DNA of 37,921 nucleotides from Acidobacteriota bacterium (GTDB lineage Bacteria > Acidobacteriota > Vicinamibacteria > Vicinamibacterales > SCN-69-37), in NCBI GenBank assembly GCA_013203475.1, contig JABMNV010000229.1, positions 1 through 37,921 of the forward strand, written 5' to 3'. The position numbers and the translations under genes are program-made. The notes beneath the pieces were generated by a model. It did not search any database and was not told the origin of the DNA. It worked only from the letters and a program-made list of their open reading frames with translations. Shown piece by piece: positions 15,556 to 24,151 of the stretch. Positions within the stretch are counted from its first letter, which is position 1. Each line of letters opens with the position of its first letter.

Positions 15556-16779
15556 ATGAACCAGTTTCTTGAAGCGGTCGGCATCGCCCTCTCGGCGATT
15601 TGGGCGAACAAACTTCGATCGTTTCTCACCGTGTTGGGAAACATCGTGGCGGTCTCGTCCATCATCGCGGTGGTGTCGCTCGTGCAAGGCCTGAACTCGT
15701 CAGTCTCTGGAGCCATCACGTCACAGGTCGGGGCCGACTCCTTCATGGTCGGCCGCAGCGGCCCCACCAGGACCGAAGAGGAGCAACTGCGGGCACAGAG
15801 CCATCCGCGGGTCACTCTTGACGATGCGAACGCGTTGCGGGGCGCGAGTGAGCGCATTCGGTTTGTCATGGCTGAGTCTGGTGGCAGTGCCGAAGCCAAG
15901 ACCCGGCGAGAGACCCTTGAGAGTCTGTCCATCCAGGGCGTCACCAAAGAGTATGTGTTGCTCGCCAGCACCGTGATCGAGACGGGCCGGGCGATGACGC
16001 CTGGCGAGTTTGATGGCAAGCGCAATCTCGTGGTGCTGGGGTTTGATGCCGCCGACCGGTTGTTTGGTGGGCTGGACCCTATCGAAAAGTATCTGACGAT
16101 CGCCGGCATCCGCTTCCGGGTGGTGGGCGTGCACAAGGCCAAGGGCGCCATCTTTGGACAGTCGCAAGACGAGTTCGCCGTGATGCCCCTGGGCGCGTTC
16201 CAGCGACTGTTCGGCAATCGGCAGTCGCTGCGTTTGACGGTGATGCCGTCCGATCAGACCGTCATCAAAGCGGCAATGGATGACGCGACCATCGCCATGC
16301 GCATTCAGCGGCGCCTCCGGCCGGCTGAGCCGGACAATTTTGGCATCGTCACATCAGACACGTTCCTGGCACTCTACGAGCAGATCACGTCGGGCGTCTT
16401 CGCGATTCTCATCGGCGTCGTGTCACTCTCGCTTGTCGTCAGCGGCATCGTCATCATGAACATCATGTTGATGGTGGTGAGCGAGCGCACGCGAGAAATT
16501 GGCCTGCGAAAGTCGCTCGGCGCGAGACGACGAGACATTCTCTGGCAGATTCTGACAGAGTCGATCACACTCTCGACCCTTGGTGGAATGATCGGCACAA
16601 GCTTGGGTTTCCTGATCGCCTTTGTCATCAGTCAGATGACGCCACTGCCAGCCATAGTCGAGCCGTGGTCGGTCGTGCTCGGCATTTCCACCACGGCCGT
16701 CGTGGGACTCTTTTTTGGTATGTATCCGGCGATGCAAGCGGCCGCACTCGATCCCATCGAAGCGTTGAGGCGGGAATAA
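15556..16779 (+). CDS. MacB/FtsX-type ABC transporter permease (first of two)
   Basis: The product is 407 aa. An N-terminal transmembrane helix (WANKLRSFLTVLGNIVAVSSIIAVVSLV) is followed by a large periplasmic MacB_PCD domain and the C-terminal FtsX domain with three helices. The coupling segment SERTREIGLRKSLGARRRDILWQIL that contacts the ATPase is clearly present, and the end DPIEALRRE is typical. No nucleotide-binding domain is fused or encoded next to it. It is a paralogue of the next gene. Confidence 0.92.
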   Translation: MNQFLEAVGIALSAIWANKLRSFLTVLGNIVAVSSIIAVVSLVQGLNSSVSGAITSQVGADSFMVGRSGPTRTEEEQLRAQSHPRVTLDDANALRGASERIRFVMAESGGSAEAKTRRETLESLSIQGVTKEYVLLASTVIETGRAMTPGEFDGKRNLVVLGFDAADRLFGGLDPIEKYLTIAGIRFRVVGVHKAKGAIFGQSQDEFAVMPLGAFQRLFGNRQSLRLTVMPSDQTVIKAAMDDATIAMRIQRRLRPAEPDNFGIVTSDTFLALYEQITSGVFAILIGVVSLSLVVSGIVIMNIMLMVVSERTREIGLRKSLGARRRDILWQILTESITLSTLGGMIGTSLGFLIAFVISQMTPLPAIVEPWSVVLGISTTAVVGLFFGMYPAMQAAALDPIEALRRE

Positions 16780-16780
16780 C

Positions 16781-18061
16781 ATGCGCTGGAGCCTTTTTGA
16801 CGAAATCTTCCGGATGTCGTGGGGCACCATCCGCAGCAACAAGATGCGGTCCAGTCTGACGGTGCTGGGCATTGTCATCGGCATCATGTCGATCGTCGGC
16901 ATGACGTCACTGATCCGAGGCTTCGACCAGTCCCTGCGCGACACCCTCAGTTCGCTTGGGCCCGATACCATCACGGTCGCGAAATTTTCTGGCGTGAGTA
17001 TGGCCGCCGGAGCAGACTTCGAAGAACTGTTGATGCGTCCCAACATGACCCCGGAGGACGCCAAGGCCATCGAACGCGATGCTCCGTCCATCGCCCTGGT
17101 GGACATCACGCTGGGTAAGGGCGGGCCTCCCACGCAGGAACGCGCGTTCTACGGAAGCTCGCGCACCAAGGTGCTTCAGGTCTTCGGCACCACAGCCTTC
17201 TACGCCGACGTCACCCAGCTCCCAATTGAGGCGGGACGCTTCTTCACGAGCGGTGAAGTCGAACGCCGACGGGACGTGGTGGTGCTTGGGCAGACCGCCG
17301 TGCTGGCACTCTTCCCGTCGACAGACCCGGTTGGCAAGATGGTACGCGTCGGGCTTCAGAAGTATGAAGTCGTGGGCGTCGCAGGCCCCCTGCCGAGCCC
17401 TGGAGGATTCAGTCTCGGCATTGATGACTTCGTGATCATCCCGATGACGACCTTCCAGAAGCGGTTTGGGATACAGGCACAACGGATCGGACGAGGCGAA
17501 ATGCGCGCCATCATCATTTCAGCCGTGCCGCGGGAGGGCGTGGCACGCGAGGTGGCACTCCAGGAAGTGGAAGCGGTCATGCGCACCAGGCACGGCCTAC
17601 GCCTGGATCAGCCCAATGACTTCGATTTGGTGACCCAGGATGCCATACTTGAACTCTGGGATCAGATCAGCCAGGCCACCTTCCTGGCCCTGGTGGTCAT
17701 CTCGTCGATCGCACTGATGGTGGGTGGCATCGGGGTCATGAGCATCATGACGATCACGGTCACTGAACGCACGCGAGAGATTGGCGTGCGAAAAGCTCTG
17801 GGCGCGCGCCGCGTTGAAATCCTCTGGCAGTTCCTGCTCGAGGCGGTCTTCCTCACAGTAGCCGGAGGCATCCTGGGGATCGTCTGCGGCAGCAGTATCG
17901 GCATCGGCGTGCATTTCGCCACCGGCTTCCCTGTGTCGCTGCCCTGGTGGTCATTTGCCATCGGCATCGGATTCTCAGCCAGCATCGGTGTCTTCTTCGG
18001 CATGGTGCCAGCCATCCGCGCCTCACGCCTGGATCCGATCGAAGCGCTCAGATACGAGTAG
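16781..18061 (+). CDS. MacB/FtsX-type ABC transporter permease (second of two)
   Basis: The product is 426 aa with the same layout as its upstream paralogue: an N-terminal helix (SSLTVLGIVIGIMSIVGMTSLI), a periplasmic MacB_PCD domain and three C-terminal FtsX helices. The coupling segment is TERTREIGVRKALGARRVEILWQFL. The start is two bases after the previous stop. The two genes may form a heterodimeric permease. The required ATPase must come from elsewhere in the genome. Confidence 0.92.
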   Translation: MRWSLFDEIFRMSWGTIRSNKMRSSLTVLGIVIGIMSIVGMTSLIRGFDQSLRDTLSSLGPDTITVAKFSGVSMAAGADFEELLMRPNMTPEDAKAIERDAPSIALVDITLGKGGPPTQERAFYGSSRTKVLQVFGTTAFYADVTQLPIEAGRFFTSGEVERRRDVVVLGQTAVLALFPSTDPVGKMVRVGLQKYEVVGVAGPLPSPGGFSLGIDDFVIIPMTTFQKRFGIQAQRIGRGEMRAIIISAVPREGVAREVALQEVEAVMRTRHGLRLDQPNDFDLVTQDAILELWDQISQATFLALVVISSIALMVGGIGVMSIMTITVTERTREIGVRKALGARRVEILWQFLLEAVFLTVAGGILGIVCGSSIGIGVHFATGFPVSLPWWSFAIGIGFSASIGVFFGMVPAIRASRLDPIEALRYE

Positions 18062-18089
18062 TCCTGGGGCGCGAAGGGCCCATTGCCCC

Positions 18090-18117
18090 TTGCCCCATCG
18101 CGTCATTGGCGTATGCT
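18090..18117 (+). promoter_or_regulatory. Possible sigma70 promoter of the EF-G-like gene
   Basis: TTGCCC (18090-18095) and TATGCT (18112-18117), separated by 16 bp, each match four of six consensus bases in the 83-nt spacer before the EF-G-like gene. The stretch just before it (GGGGC at 18066 region and GCCCC at 18085 region) could pair weakly as the end of the efflux operon, but no T-run follows. Confidence 0.35.
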
Positions 18118-18144
18118 ATTCCTTCATCGCTGGAGGGATCGCCT

Positions 18145-20244
18145 ATGAAGGTCTTTGATGCAGCGGACGTTCGCAACGTCGCACTGGTAGGACACAGCGG
18201 AGCAGGCAAGACGCAACTCGCCGCAGCCTTGCTCTACGACACGGGGGCCACCCCGAGACTCGGCAAAGTGGACGAGGGCACCACGGTCACCGACTACGAC
18301 GAAGAAGCCATCGCCCGCAAACACACCCTGTCTTCTTCTCTCGCCTACTTCGAATACAAGAAGTGCAAAGTCAATTTGGTTGACACACCAGGCATGGGCA
18401 ACTTCCTCAGTGATGCCCGCGCTGCCCTGCGAGTTGTGGAGGCCGCCGTGTTCGTCGTGGATGGCGTGTCCGGCGTGCAGGTGTCAACCGAACAAATCTG
18501 GGAGACGGCAGAGTCGCTGAACCTCCCAAGACTGTTCGTGGTCAATCGACTTGACCGTGAACGCGCGAGCCTGCCACGCACCCTCGAGTCGTTGCACGAG
18601 ACGCTCTCACGGTCTGCGGTGGCCGTGCAGTGGCCGATCGGCGAAGAGGATGACTTCTCTGGCCTCGTCGATCTCGTGACGATGAAGGCGTGGACCTTTG
18701 CGGAAGACGGCAGCGGCCGCGCGACCGAGATCCCTGTTCCCGATGCGGTGCGGGCCGAGGTCGACGCCGCCCGCACCACGCTCATCGAAGCCGTAGCGGA
18801 GGCGGACGAAGTCTTGATGGAACGGTTCTTCGCCAATGGCACGCTGTCCGAGGATGACTTGGCGACAGGCTTGGCCACCGGCGTCAAGAACAGTCACGTG
18901 TTCCCGGTGTACTGCGCATCCGGACTGAGAAACATCGGCGGCCCCCTGCTGGCAGAGGCCATCACGACGCTCGTCCCGTCACCAGCCGACCGGCCGTTTC
19001 CAGGCCTCGCGGCGGACGGTTCTGACACCACCCGTGCGGCCGACAAGTCAGCGCCGCTGGTGGTCTGGGTCTTCAAGACCATCGCGGATCAGTTCGCCGG
19101 TCGAATTTCCCTGTTCCGCGTGATCTCCGGGACGTTCGCTTCCGACACAACCGTCCAGAACGTCACCCGTGAGGCACCGGAACGCGCCGGGCACCTGGTC
19201 GTTCTGGAGGGCAAGACCCAGGAGCAGGTCGCCGAGGTCCATGCCGGCGATCTGGGCGCGGTGGCCAAACTGAAAGACACCCATTCCGGAGACATCCTGG
19301 GTGACCCGAAGGCCGGCTTCACCGTGCACCCTCTGTCCTTCCCGGAAGCGGTGTTGTCGTATTCGATCGTGCCGAAGACGCGGGGCGACGAAGACAAAAT
19401 CAGTACGTCGATGCACCGCCTGCAGGATGAGGATCCGTCGATTTCCTACACCCGGGATGAACAGACCCACGACTTGCTTCTCTCAGGCCAGGGCCAGATG
19501 CACATTGAGGTGACCGTCGCCAAGTTGCGCCGTCGCTTTGGCGTCGAAGTCGAGCTTAAGCCACCGCACATTCCCTACAAGGAAACGATTTCGTTGCCGA
19601 CCGAAGCCCATGGACGGCACAAGAAACAGACCGGCGGGCACGGACAGTTCGGCGACTGCAAGATCCGCGTGGCCCCGCTGCCACCAGGGTCTGGAGTGCA
19701 GTTTGAGGACGATATCTTTGGCGGTTCGATTCCTCGGCACTACGTGTCCGCCGTAGAAAAGGGCGTGCGCGAAGCGTGCGCGCGGGGGCACCTTGCCGGG
19801 TTTCCTCTGGTCGATCTCAAGGTGACCGTGTTTGATGGCTCGTACCACGCCGTGGACTCCAACGAAATGTCGTTCAGGATGGCGGGCCGACTCGCGATCA
19901 GGGACGCGATGCTGCGCGCCAAGCCCACACTCCTTGAGCCGGTCATGGCCGTCGAGATCTACGCACCGTCTGACTTCGCCGGGGATCTGATGGGAGATCT
20001 CAACGCCAGACGAGGCCAGATCGCAGGCATGGACACGCGGGGCACCAACACGGTGATTCGTGCGCAGGTCCCCATGGCCGAGATGCTCACCTACGAACAG
20101 ACGCTCACCGCATCCACCGGAGGGCGTGGCGGCTATCACATGGAATTTCACCACTACGCCGACGTGCCGGCCCACTTGCACGCCAAGATCATTGCGGCCT
20201 CCCACGATGAACAAGGTACCGGCCACCACGACGACGACGGGTAG
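18145..20244 (+). CDS. EF-G-like translational GTPase (FusA2 type)
   Basis: The product is 699 aa with the full EF-G domain order. The G domain has GHSGAGKT (16-23), DTPG for G3 and NRLD for G4. Domain II, domain III (LSGQGQMHIEV), domain IV (FDGSYHAVDSNEMSFRMAG) and domain V follow, and the C-terminus is a His/Asp-rich tail. Switch I reads ARKHTLSSS where canonical EF-G has ERGITI, which places it in the EF-G-2/FusA2-like group, not the main translocase. The role of that group is not settled. The ATG at 18145 has GGAGGG eight bases upstream. It abuts mltB with no spacer. Confidence 0.9.
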   Translation: MKVFDAADVRNVALVGHSGAGKTQLAAALLYDTGATPRLGKVDEGTTVTDYDEEAIARKHTLSSSLAYFEYKKCKVNLVDTPGMGNFLSDARAALRVVEAAVFVVDGVSGVQVSTEQIWETAESLNLPRLFVVNRLDRERASLPRTLESLHETLSRSAVAVQWPIGEEDDFSGLVDLVTMKAWTFAEDGSGRATEIPVPDAVRAEVDAARTTLIEAVAEADEVLMERFFANGTLSEDDLATGLATGVKNSHVFPVYCASGLRNIGGPLLAEAITTLVPSPADRPFPGLAADGSDTTRAADKSAPLVVWVFKTIADQFAGRISLFRVISGTFASDTTVQNVTREAPERAGHLVVLEGKTQEQVAEVHAGDLGAVAKLKDTHSGDILGDPKAGFTVHPLSFPEAVLSYSIVPKTRGDEDKISTSMHRLQDEDPSISYTRDEQTHDLLLSGQGQMHIEVTVAKLRRRFGVEVELKPPHIPYKETISLPTEAHGRHKKQTGGHGQFGDCKIRVAPLPPGSGVQFEDDIFGGSIPRHYVSAVEKGVREACARGHLAGFPLVDLKVTVFDGSYHAVDSNEMSFRMAGRLAIRDAMLRAKPTLLEPVMAVEIYAPSDFAGDLMGDLNARRGQIAGMDTRGTNTVIRAQVPMAEMLTYEQTLTASTGGRGGYHMEFHHYADVPAHLHAKIIAASHDEQGTGHHDDDG

Positions 20245-21267
20245 ATGACGTTCAGACCTGCTCTCTCTCCCCTCGTTCTGGCGCTGGCCATGGCGGCGCT
20301 GGCCACGGGCGCAGCCCAGGAACCGACGCCGACGCCCGTACGTGATTTCGGCGTCTGGCTCGAAGGCGTTCGGGTAGAGGCGCTCGAACGAGGCGTCAGT
20401 CAGGCCACCATCAATCTGGCACTCAGCGATATCGAGCCCGAGCCGGTCGTGGTCGTCCAGGACCGCGCCCAACCCGAGCAGGTCCAGACCCTCGACGACT
20501 ATCTTCGTCGGCGGTTGTCGACGCGGACCGTCGCGTCAGCACGGACCATGTACACCAGGCACCGGAGCCTGTTGACGCGCATCGATGCAGCCTACGGATT
20601 TTCCCCAGCCATGATGGTGGCTGTGTGGGGCCTGGAGTCCAACTTCGGTCGGTTCACTGGGACACGGCCGATCATCACCGCCTTGGCCACGCTGGCCTTT
20701 GACCCACGTCGGTCGACACTTTTCCGCACGGAGCTCTTCCACGCACTCACGATTCTTGACCAGGGACACATTCCCCTCGAAGAACTCAAGGGCTCGTGGG
20801 CGGGAGCGATGGGACAGCCTCAGTTCATGCCGTCGAGTTATCTCAAGCACGCGGTGGACTTCGATGGGGACGGGCGTGCCGACATCTGGAAGACCGAGGC
20901 CGACGTTTTCGCGTCCATCGCCAACTACCTCAAGGCAGCGGGGTGGGTTGACGGCGAGCGCTGGGGCCGCGCGGTCCGCATCAGCCGCACCGTCATGGAC
21001 CGCATCGAGCGCGAGGTGCCCGTGCGGACGTCAGGCTGCCGGGCGGTGCGCGAGATGACTGAAAGTCGGCCCTTGGCCCAGTGGGCGCAATGGGGCGTCG
21101 TTCTGGCCACGGGCAACCCGCTGCCAACCGCCGACATGGACGCGTCCCTGGTTCGCGGCGCACAGCAGCACTACCTCGTCTACCGAAACTACCACGCGCT
21201 CATCGACTACAACTGCTCCAACTCGTACGCGATCTCAGCGGGGATGCTGGCGGACAAGATCTGGTAG
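20245..21267 (+). CDS. MltB-family lytic murein transglycosylase
   Basis: The product is 340 aa. It has a signal peptide (cleavage around Ala-Ala-Gln at 23-25; no lipobox Cys is visible). The SLT domain carries the catalytic Glu131 in VWGLESNFGRFTG and the MltB signature WAGAMGQPQFMPSSY followed by DFDGDGRADIW. It cleaves glycan strands of peptidoglycan in the periplasm, forming 1,6-anhydromuramyl ends. No C-terminal peptidoglycan-binding domain is present. The ATG immediately follows the FusA2 stop, so the two are almost certainly cotranscribed. Confidence 0.93.
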   Translation: MTFRPALSPLVLALAMAALATGAAQEPTPTPVRDFGVWLEGVRVEALERGVSQATINLALSDIEPEPVVVVQDRAQPEQVQTLDDYLRRRLSTRTVASARTMYTRHRSLLTRIDAAYGFSPAMMVAVWGLESNFGRFTGTRPIITALATLAFDPRRSTLFRTELFHALTILDQGHIPLEELKGSWAGAMGQPQFMPSSYLKHAVDFDGDGRADIWKTEADVFASIANYLKAAGWVDGERWGRAVRISRTVMDRIEREVPVRTSGCRAVREMTESRPLAQWAQWGVVLATGNPLPTADMDASLVRGAQQHYLVYRNYHALIDYNCSNSYAISAGMLADKIW

Positions 21268-21269
21268 GG

Positions 21270-22232
21270 TCAGTTCCAGCGCAGCCCCTTGAGCTGCTCC
21301 AGGTTGACGTTCCCGCCGCTGAGGACGCACACCACACGTGAGCCGGCCGGCACGTCAATCAGTCCGTTCAGCAGCGCGGCCACCGGCGCTGCGGCCGCGC
21401 CCTCTGGCACAAGCTTCGCGTAATGCATCAGCCACACCACGGCCTCAAACATGCGCTCGTCGGGCAGCGCGACGACTGCGTGGACATGCTGTCGTACGAT
21501 TTCGAAGTTTCGTGTGCCCACTCTCTTCACGCACAAGCCGTCAATGATGCAGTCCACCTGATCGAGGGTCGTCAAGCGCCCCTCGGACACACTGCGTTGC
21601 ATCGCGGGCGCACCCGATGACTCAACACCGATAATCCGAATCTTCGGATTGTGCGCCTTCAAGGCCAATGACACGCCGGAGATGAGGCCACCACCGCCAA
21701 TGGGAACAATGGCGACGTCGACCTCGGGCCAGTCCTGGACGATCTCAAGGCCCACGGTCCCCTGCCCCATGATGAGTTGGTCGTCATCAAACGGGTGGAT
21801 ATACGTCAGACCGTCCCGCTCGACCAGTTCCAGCGCCTTCTCATTCGCCTCGTCCCAGATGCGGCCATGCAAGACGACCTCGGCCCCGTACGCCTTCGTG
21901 GCCTCAATCTTCGACGGCGTGGCATTCTCCGCCATCGCCACAACGGCCCGGATGCCATGGATTCGTGCCGCCAGCGCGACTCCCTGCGCGTGATTGCCTG
22001 CCGACGAACAGATCACACCACGACGCTTCTGCTCGTCACTGAGAAACGTGAACTTGTTGAGTGGACCGCGGATTTTGTACGAGCCCGTACGCTGAAACAG
22101 CTCGGCCTTCAGGCGCACGTCACAACCGGTGGCGTCAGATAACGCCCGCGACGTCAGTAACGGGGTGTGTGTGACGTGCGGTTCCATCCGCGCGCGCGCG
22201 GCGACGAAGTCAGCCAAGACCGGGTTCATCAT
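21270..22232 (-). CDS. PLP-dependent threonine/serine dehydratase
   Basis: The product is 320 aa of fold type II. The PLP lysine is Lys53 in GSYKIRG, the substrate loop is SAGNHAQG (77-84), and the phosphate-binding loop is IGGGGLISG. It deaminates threonine to 2-oxobutyrate, and possibly serine. There is no C-terminal ACT regulatory domain, so it resembles the catabolic TdcB or serine racemase type and not biosynthetic IlvA. The ATG at 22232 (or 22229) has no Shine-Dalgarno. The gene is convergent with mltB, with two bases between the stop codons. Confidence 0.9.
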   Translation of the reverse strand: MMNPVLADFVAARARMEPHVTHTPLLTSRALSDATGCDVRLKAELFQRTGSYKIRGPLNKFTFLSDEQKRRGVICSSAGNHAQGVALAARIHGIRAVVAMAENATPSKIEATKAYGAEVVLHGRIWDEANEKALELVERDGLTYIHPFDDDQLIMGQGTVGLEIVQDWPEVDVAIVPIGGGGLISGVSLALKAHNPKIRIIGVESSGAPAMQRSVSEGRLTTLDQVDCIIDGLCVKRVGTRNFEIVRQHVHAVVALPDERMFEAVVWLMHYAKLVPEGAAAAPVAALLNGLIDVPAGSRVVCVLSGGNVNLEQLKGLRWN

Positions 22233-22238
22233 CGGAGC

Positions 22239-22244
22239 ATTATC
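22239..22244 (-). promoter_or_regulatory. Possible -10 element giving a leaderless dehydratase mRNA
   Basis: GATAAT lies six bases upstream of the dehydratase ATG on the minus strand. A start of transcription at the usual distance would fall on the ATG itself, which would fit the lack of a ribosome binding site. The -35 region is poor (GGCCCC at 17-bp spacing). Confidence 0.25.
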
Positions 22245-22299
22245 TATTGAATCTGTGTCGTGGGGCCCTGGGAGCCTCGGGGCCTGCCGCGTTGCGGTT

Positions 22300-22368
22300 G
22301 CACACGAGCCGTGGAGTCGTGAAGGAATAGAGGGCAAAGCCCAGGTCACGTCTTCATGCCTCGTGTGC
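22300..22368 (-). other. Nested-stem structured element upstream of the dehydratase gene
   Basis: Three inverted repeats nest inside each other: a perfect 9-bp outer stem (22300-22308 with 22360-22368, CTCGTGTGC/GCACACGAG), a 5-bp stem (22320-22324 with 22352-22356) and an inner hairpin GGGC-AAA-GCCC (22332-22342). It lies between the rplQ terminator and the dehydratase start. It could be a small RNA or a leader element, or a remnant mobile repeat. No known riboswitch class was recognised. Confidence 0.45.
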
Positions 22369-22370
22369 CC

Positions 22371-22407
22371 CAAAACGAAGGGCCCGGCAACTGCTGCTGC
22401 CGAGCCC
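22371..22407 (-). terminator. Rho-independent terminator of the ribosomal operon
   Basis: On the minus strand GGGCTCGGCA (22407-22398) pairs with TGCCGGGCCC (22389-22380) with one mismatch and an 8-nt loop, followed by TTCGTTTT. It begins 26 nt after the rplQ stop and closes the S10-spc-alpha superoperon. Confidence 0.85.
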
Positions 22408-22432
22408 CTGAGTCTTGAGTTTCGAACGCGTT

Positions 22433-23014
22433 CTACCCGCCGCCGCCTGCCTTGCGCGGAGTGTTGACACGTTTGCCGCCCTTGGCCGTCTTCTCGACCT
22501 TGCCGCCGGTTTCTGACTTGCCTCGACCACCGCCGCCAAGCGCCTTGCGAATACGCCCGCCCACGGTCGCCTTCTTCGGCTTCTCGGCCTCGTCGGTTTT
22601 GGCGGCCTCGCCCGCCGCGTCAGGGTCGTACTCGCTACCGAGCAACTCGACCTCGGCGATCTCGGCACTATCGCCCCGCCGATAACCGATACGGAGGAGC
22701 CGCGTGTATCCGCCCGGGCGCTCGGCGTACCGGGGCGCGATCTCGTTAAAGAGCACCCGCACCACGCTCTTGTCGACGATATCGACATTCACCGCTCGGC
22801 GGGCAGTCACACCGGCCGCCGAATTCGGCGCATCGCCCAGACTTCGCTTGGCGAGTGTAATCAGCCGTTCGACAAACGGACGGAGTTCCTTGCCCCGGGC
22901 AACCGTCGTCTTGATGCGGCCGTATTTGATCAAGTCGGAGGCCTGATTCCGGAGCATGGCAATCCGGTGTTCAGTGACCCGACCGAGTTTTCGATGTGCT
23001 ACTCGATGACGCAT
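22433..23014 (-). CDS. rplQ: 50S ribosomal protein L17 with long C-terminal extension
   Basis: The product is 193 aa. Residues 1-120 match the L17 core (MRHRVAHRKLGR, LRNQASDLIKYGRI, YTRLLRIGYRRGDSAEIAEVEL). The remaining 70 or so residues are a low-complexity Lys/Gly/Ala tail absent from the roughly 127-aa E. coli protein. L17 sits near the exit tunnel on the large subunit. It is the last gene of the operon, following rpoA as is usual. Confidence 0.97.
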   Translation of the reverse strand: MRHRVAHRKLGRVTEHRIAMLRNQASDLIKYGRIKTTVARGKELRPFVERLITLAKRSLGDAPNSAAGVTARRAVNVDIVDKSVVRVLFNEIAPRYAERPGGYTRLLRIGYRRGDSAEIAEVELLGSEYDPDAAGEAAKTDEAEKPKKATVGGRIRKALGGGGRGKSETGGKVEKTAKGGKRVNTPRKAGGGG

Positions 23015-23039
23015 AGGTTCCGTTCCTGACTAGTCGTAA

Positions 23040-24017
23040 CTATTCACCAGCGGCGGGCTGATCCAGGCGCATGCCCAGGCTGAGGCCCATTGTGGTGAGA
23101 ATTTCCTTGATCTCGTTGAGCGACTTTCGCCCGAAGTTCTTCGTCTTGAGCATCTCGCCCTCGCTCCTGCCCACCAACTCGCGAAGTGTCTGAATGTTCG
23201 CGTTCTTGAGACAGTTGTATGAACGAACGGACAGCTCCAGTTCCTCAACACTCTTGTCCAGGTGATCGTTGCCCGACGAAGACGGCTGGTCGCCACTGGC
23301 GTCGAAGGAAGACTCACCCACGTCCTCCACGCCGACAAAGATCGTGAAGTGGTCGCGGATCAGCTTGGCCGACAGCGACACCGCGTCACGGGGGGTGACC
23401 GCGCCATTGGACCAGACCTCAAGCGTGAGTTTGTCGTAGTCGGTGGTCTGACCAATACGCGCCGCCTCGACGACGTAGTTGACCTTCTTGATGGGCGAAT
23501 GGACGGAGTCGATGGGAATCCATCCGATGCCGAGGTCCTCATCAAAGTTCTTGTCGGCTGACACGTAGCCGCGCCCACGCTTGATGCGCAGTTCCATCTC
23601 GAGCTTGCCGCCCTCGCTAATCGTGGCGATGTGCGCCTCTGGTTCGAGGACCTCGACGTCGGCGTCCACCTCGATGTCCTTCGCACGCACCTCGCCAGGC
23701 TTGGTCACACGCAACACCAGCGTCTTTGGCTGATCCGTGTGCACCTTGAGCGGAATCTGCTTGAGGTTCAGGATGAGATCCGTTGCATCCTCCACCACTC
23801 CCTGAATGGGTGAGAATTCGTGCATCACGCCTTCGATCTTGACGGCGGTGACCGCCGCGCCTTCGATCGACGACAGCAAGACGCGACGCATGGCGTTACC
23901 CACGGTCGTACCGAAGCCCCGCTCGAATGGCTGCGCCGTGAACCGACCAAACCGGTCCGTCAGGGTCTCGCGTTCAAAATCAAGCCGCTTGGGCCGTTGA
24001 AAACCTTTCCACAACAT
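23040..24017 (-). CDS. rpoA: RNA polymerase alpha subunit
   Basis: The product is 325 aa. The N-terminal dimerisation domain includes [19 protein letters not shown], the beta/beta' contact region. A flexible Ser-rich linker (about 232-245) leads to the C-terminal DNA/activator-binding domain with [17 protein letters not shown] and [14 protein letters not shown]. The length is normal. It lies between rpsD and rplQ as in most alpha operons. Confidence 0.98.
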   Translation of the reverse strand: MLWKGFQRPKRLDFERETLTDRFGRFTAQPFERGFGTTVGNAMRRVLLSSIEGAAVTAVKIEGVMHEFSPIQGVVEDATDLILNLKQIPLKVHTDQPKTLVLRVTKPGEVRAKDIEVDADVEVLEPEAHIATISEGGKLEMELRIKRGRGYVSADKNFDEDLGIGWIPIDSVHSPIKKVNYVVEAARIGQTTDYDKLTLEVWSNGAVTPRDAVSLSAKLIRDHFTIFVGVEDVGESSFDASGDQPSSSGNDHLDKSVEELELSVRSYNCLKNANIQTLRELVGRSEGEMLKTKNFGRKSLNEIKEILTTMGLSLGMRLDQPAAGE

Positions 24018-24059
24018 CGTTCTTGTCCTTTCGCCTCACGACCCGTTCACCGGCTCGTC

Positions 24060-24100
24060 CAGACCTGCCGTTTTGCCACCGACCTCCCGCCGCAGGTCTG
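24060..24100 (-). promoter_or_regulatory. Foldable leader in the rpsD-rpoA spacer
   Basis: A perfect 9-bp inverted repeat (CAGACCTGC at 24060-24068, GCAGGTCTG at 24092-24100) encloses a 23-nt loop. Within the loop CCGACC (24079-24084) can instead pair with GGTCGG at 24111-24116, so two structures exclude each other. The 134-nt spacer is the longest in the alpha operon and codes for nothing visible. An attenuation or autoregulation site (for example for S4) is possible but not shown. Confidence 0.4.
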
Positions 24101-24151
24101 AAGGGCTGCGGGTCGGCGACTGGCGCATCGTGCGCTTGACCTACGTACTCA

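Noticed and set aside
18062-18100. Terminator of the efflux operon (GGGGC with GCCCC)
   Set aside because: Short stem with several alternative pairings and no T-run; read-through into the EF-G-like gene cannot be excluded.
17947-18144. Extended N-terminus of the EF-G-like GTPase
   Set aside because: It overlaps the end of the second permease gene, and the ATG at 18145 has a good GGAGGG and places the P-loop at the usual distance.
19483-20472. Minus-strand open frame of 329 codons
   Set aside because: It is antisense to the EF-G-like gene and mltB; no ribosome binding site or motif supports it.
22300-22368. Threonine or other known riboswitch upstream of the dehydratase
   Set aside because: The nested stems are real in sequence, but no conserved core of a known riboswitch class could be recognised, so only an unnamed structured element is reported.
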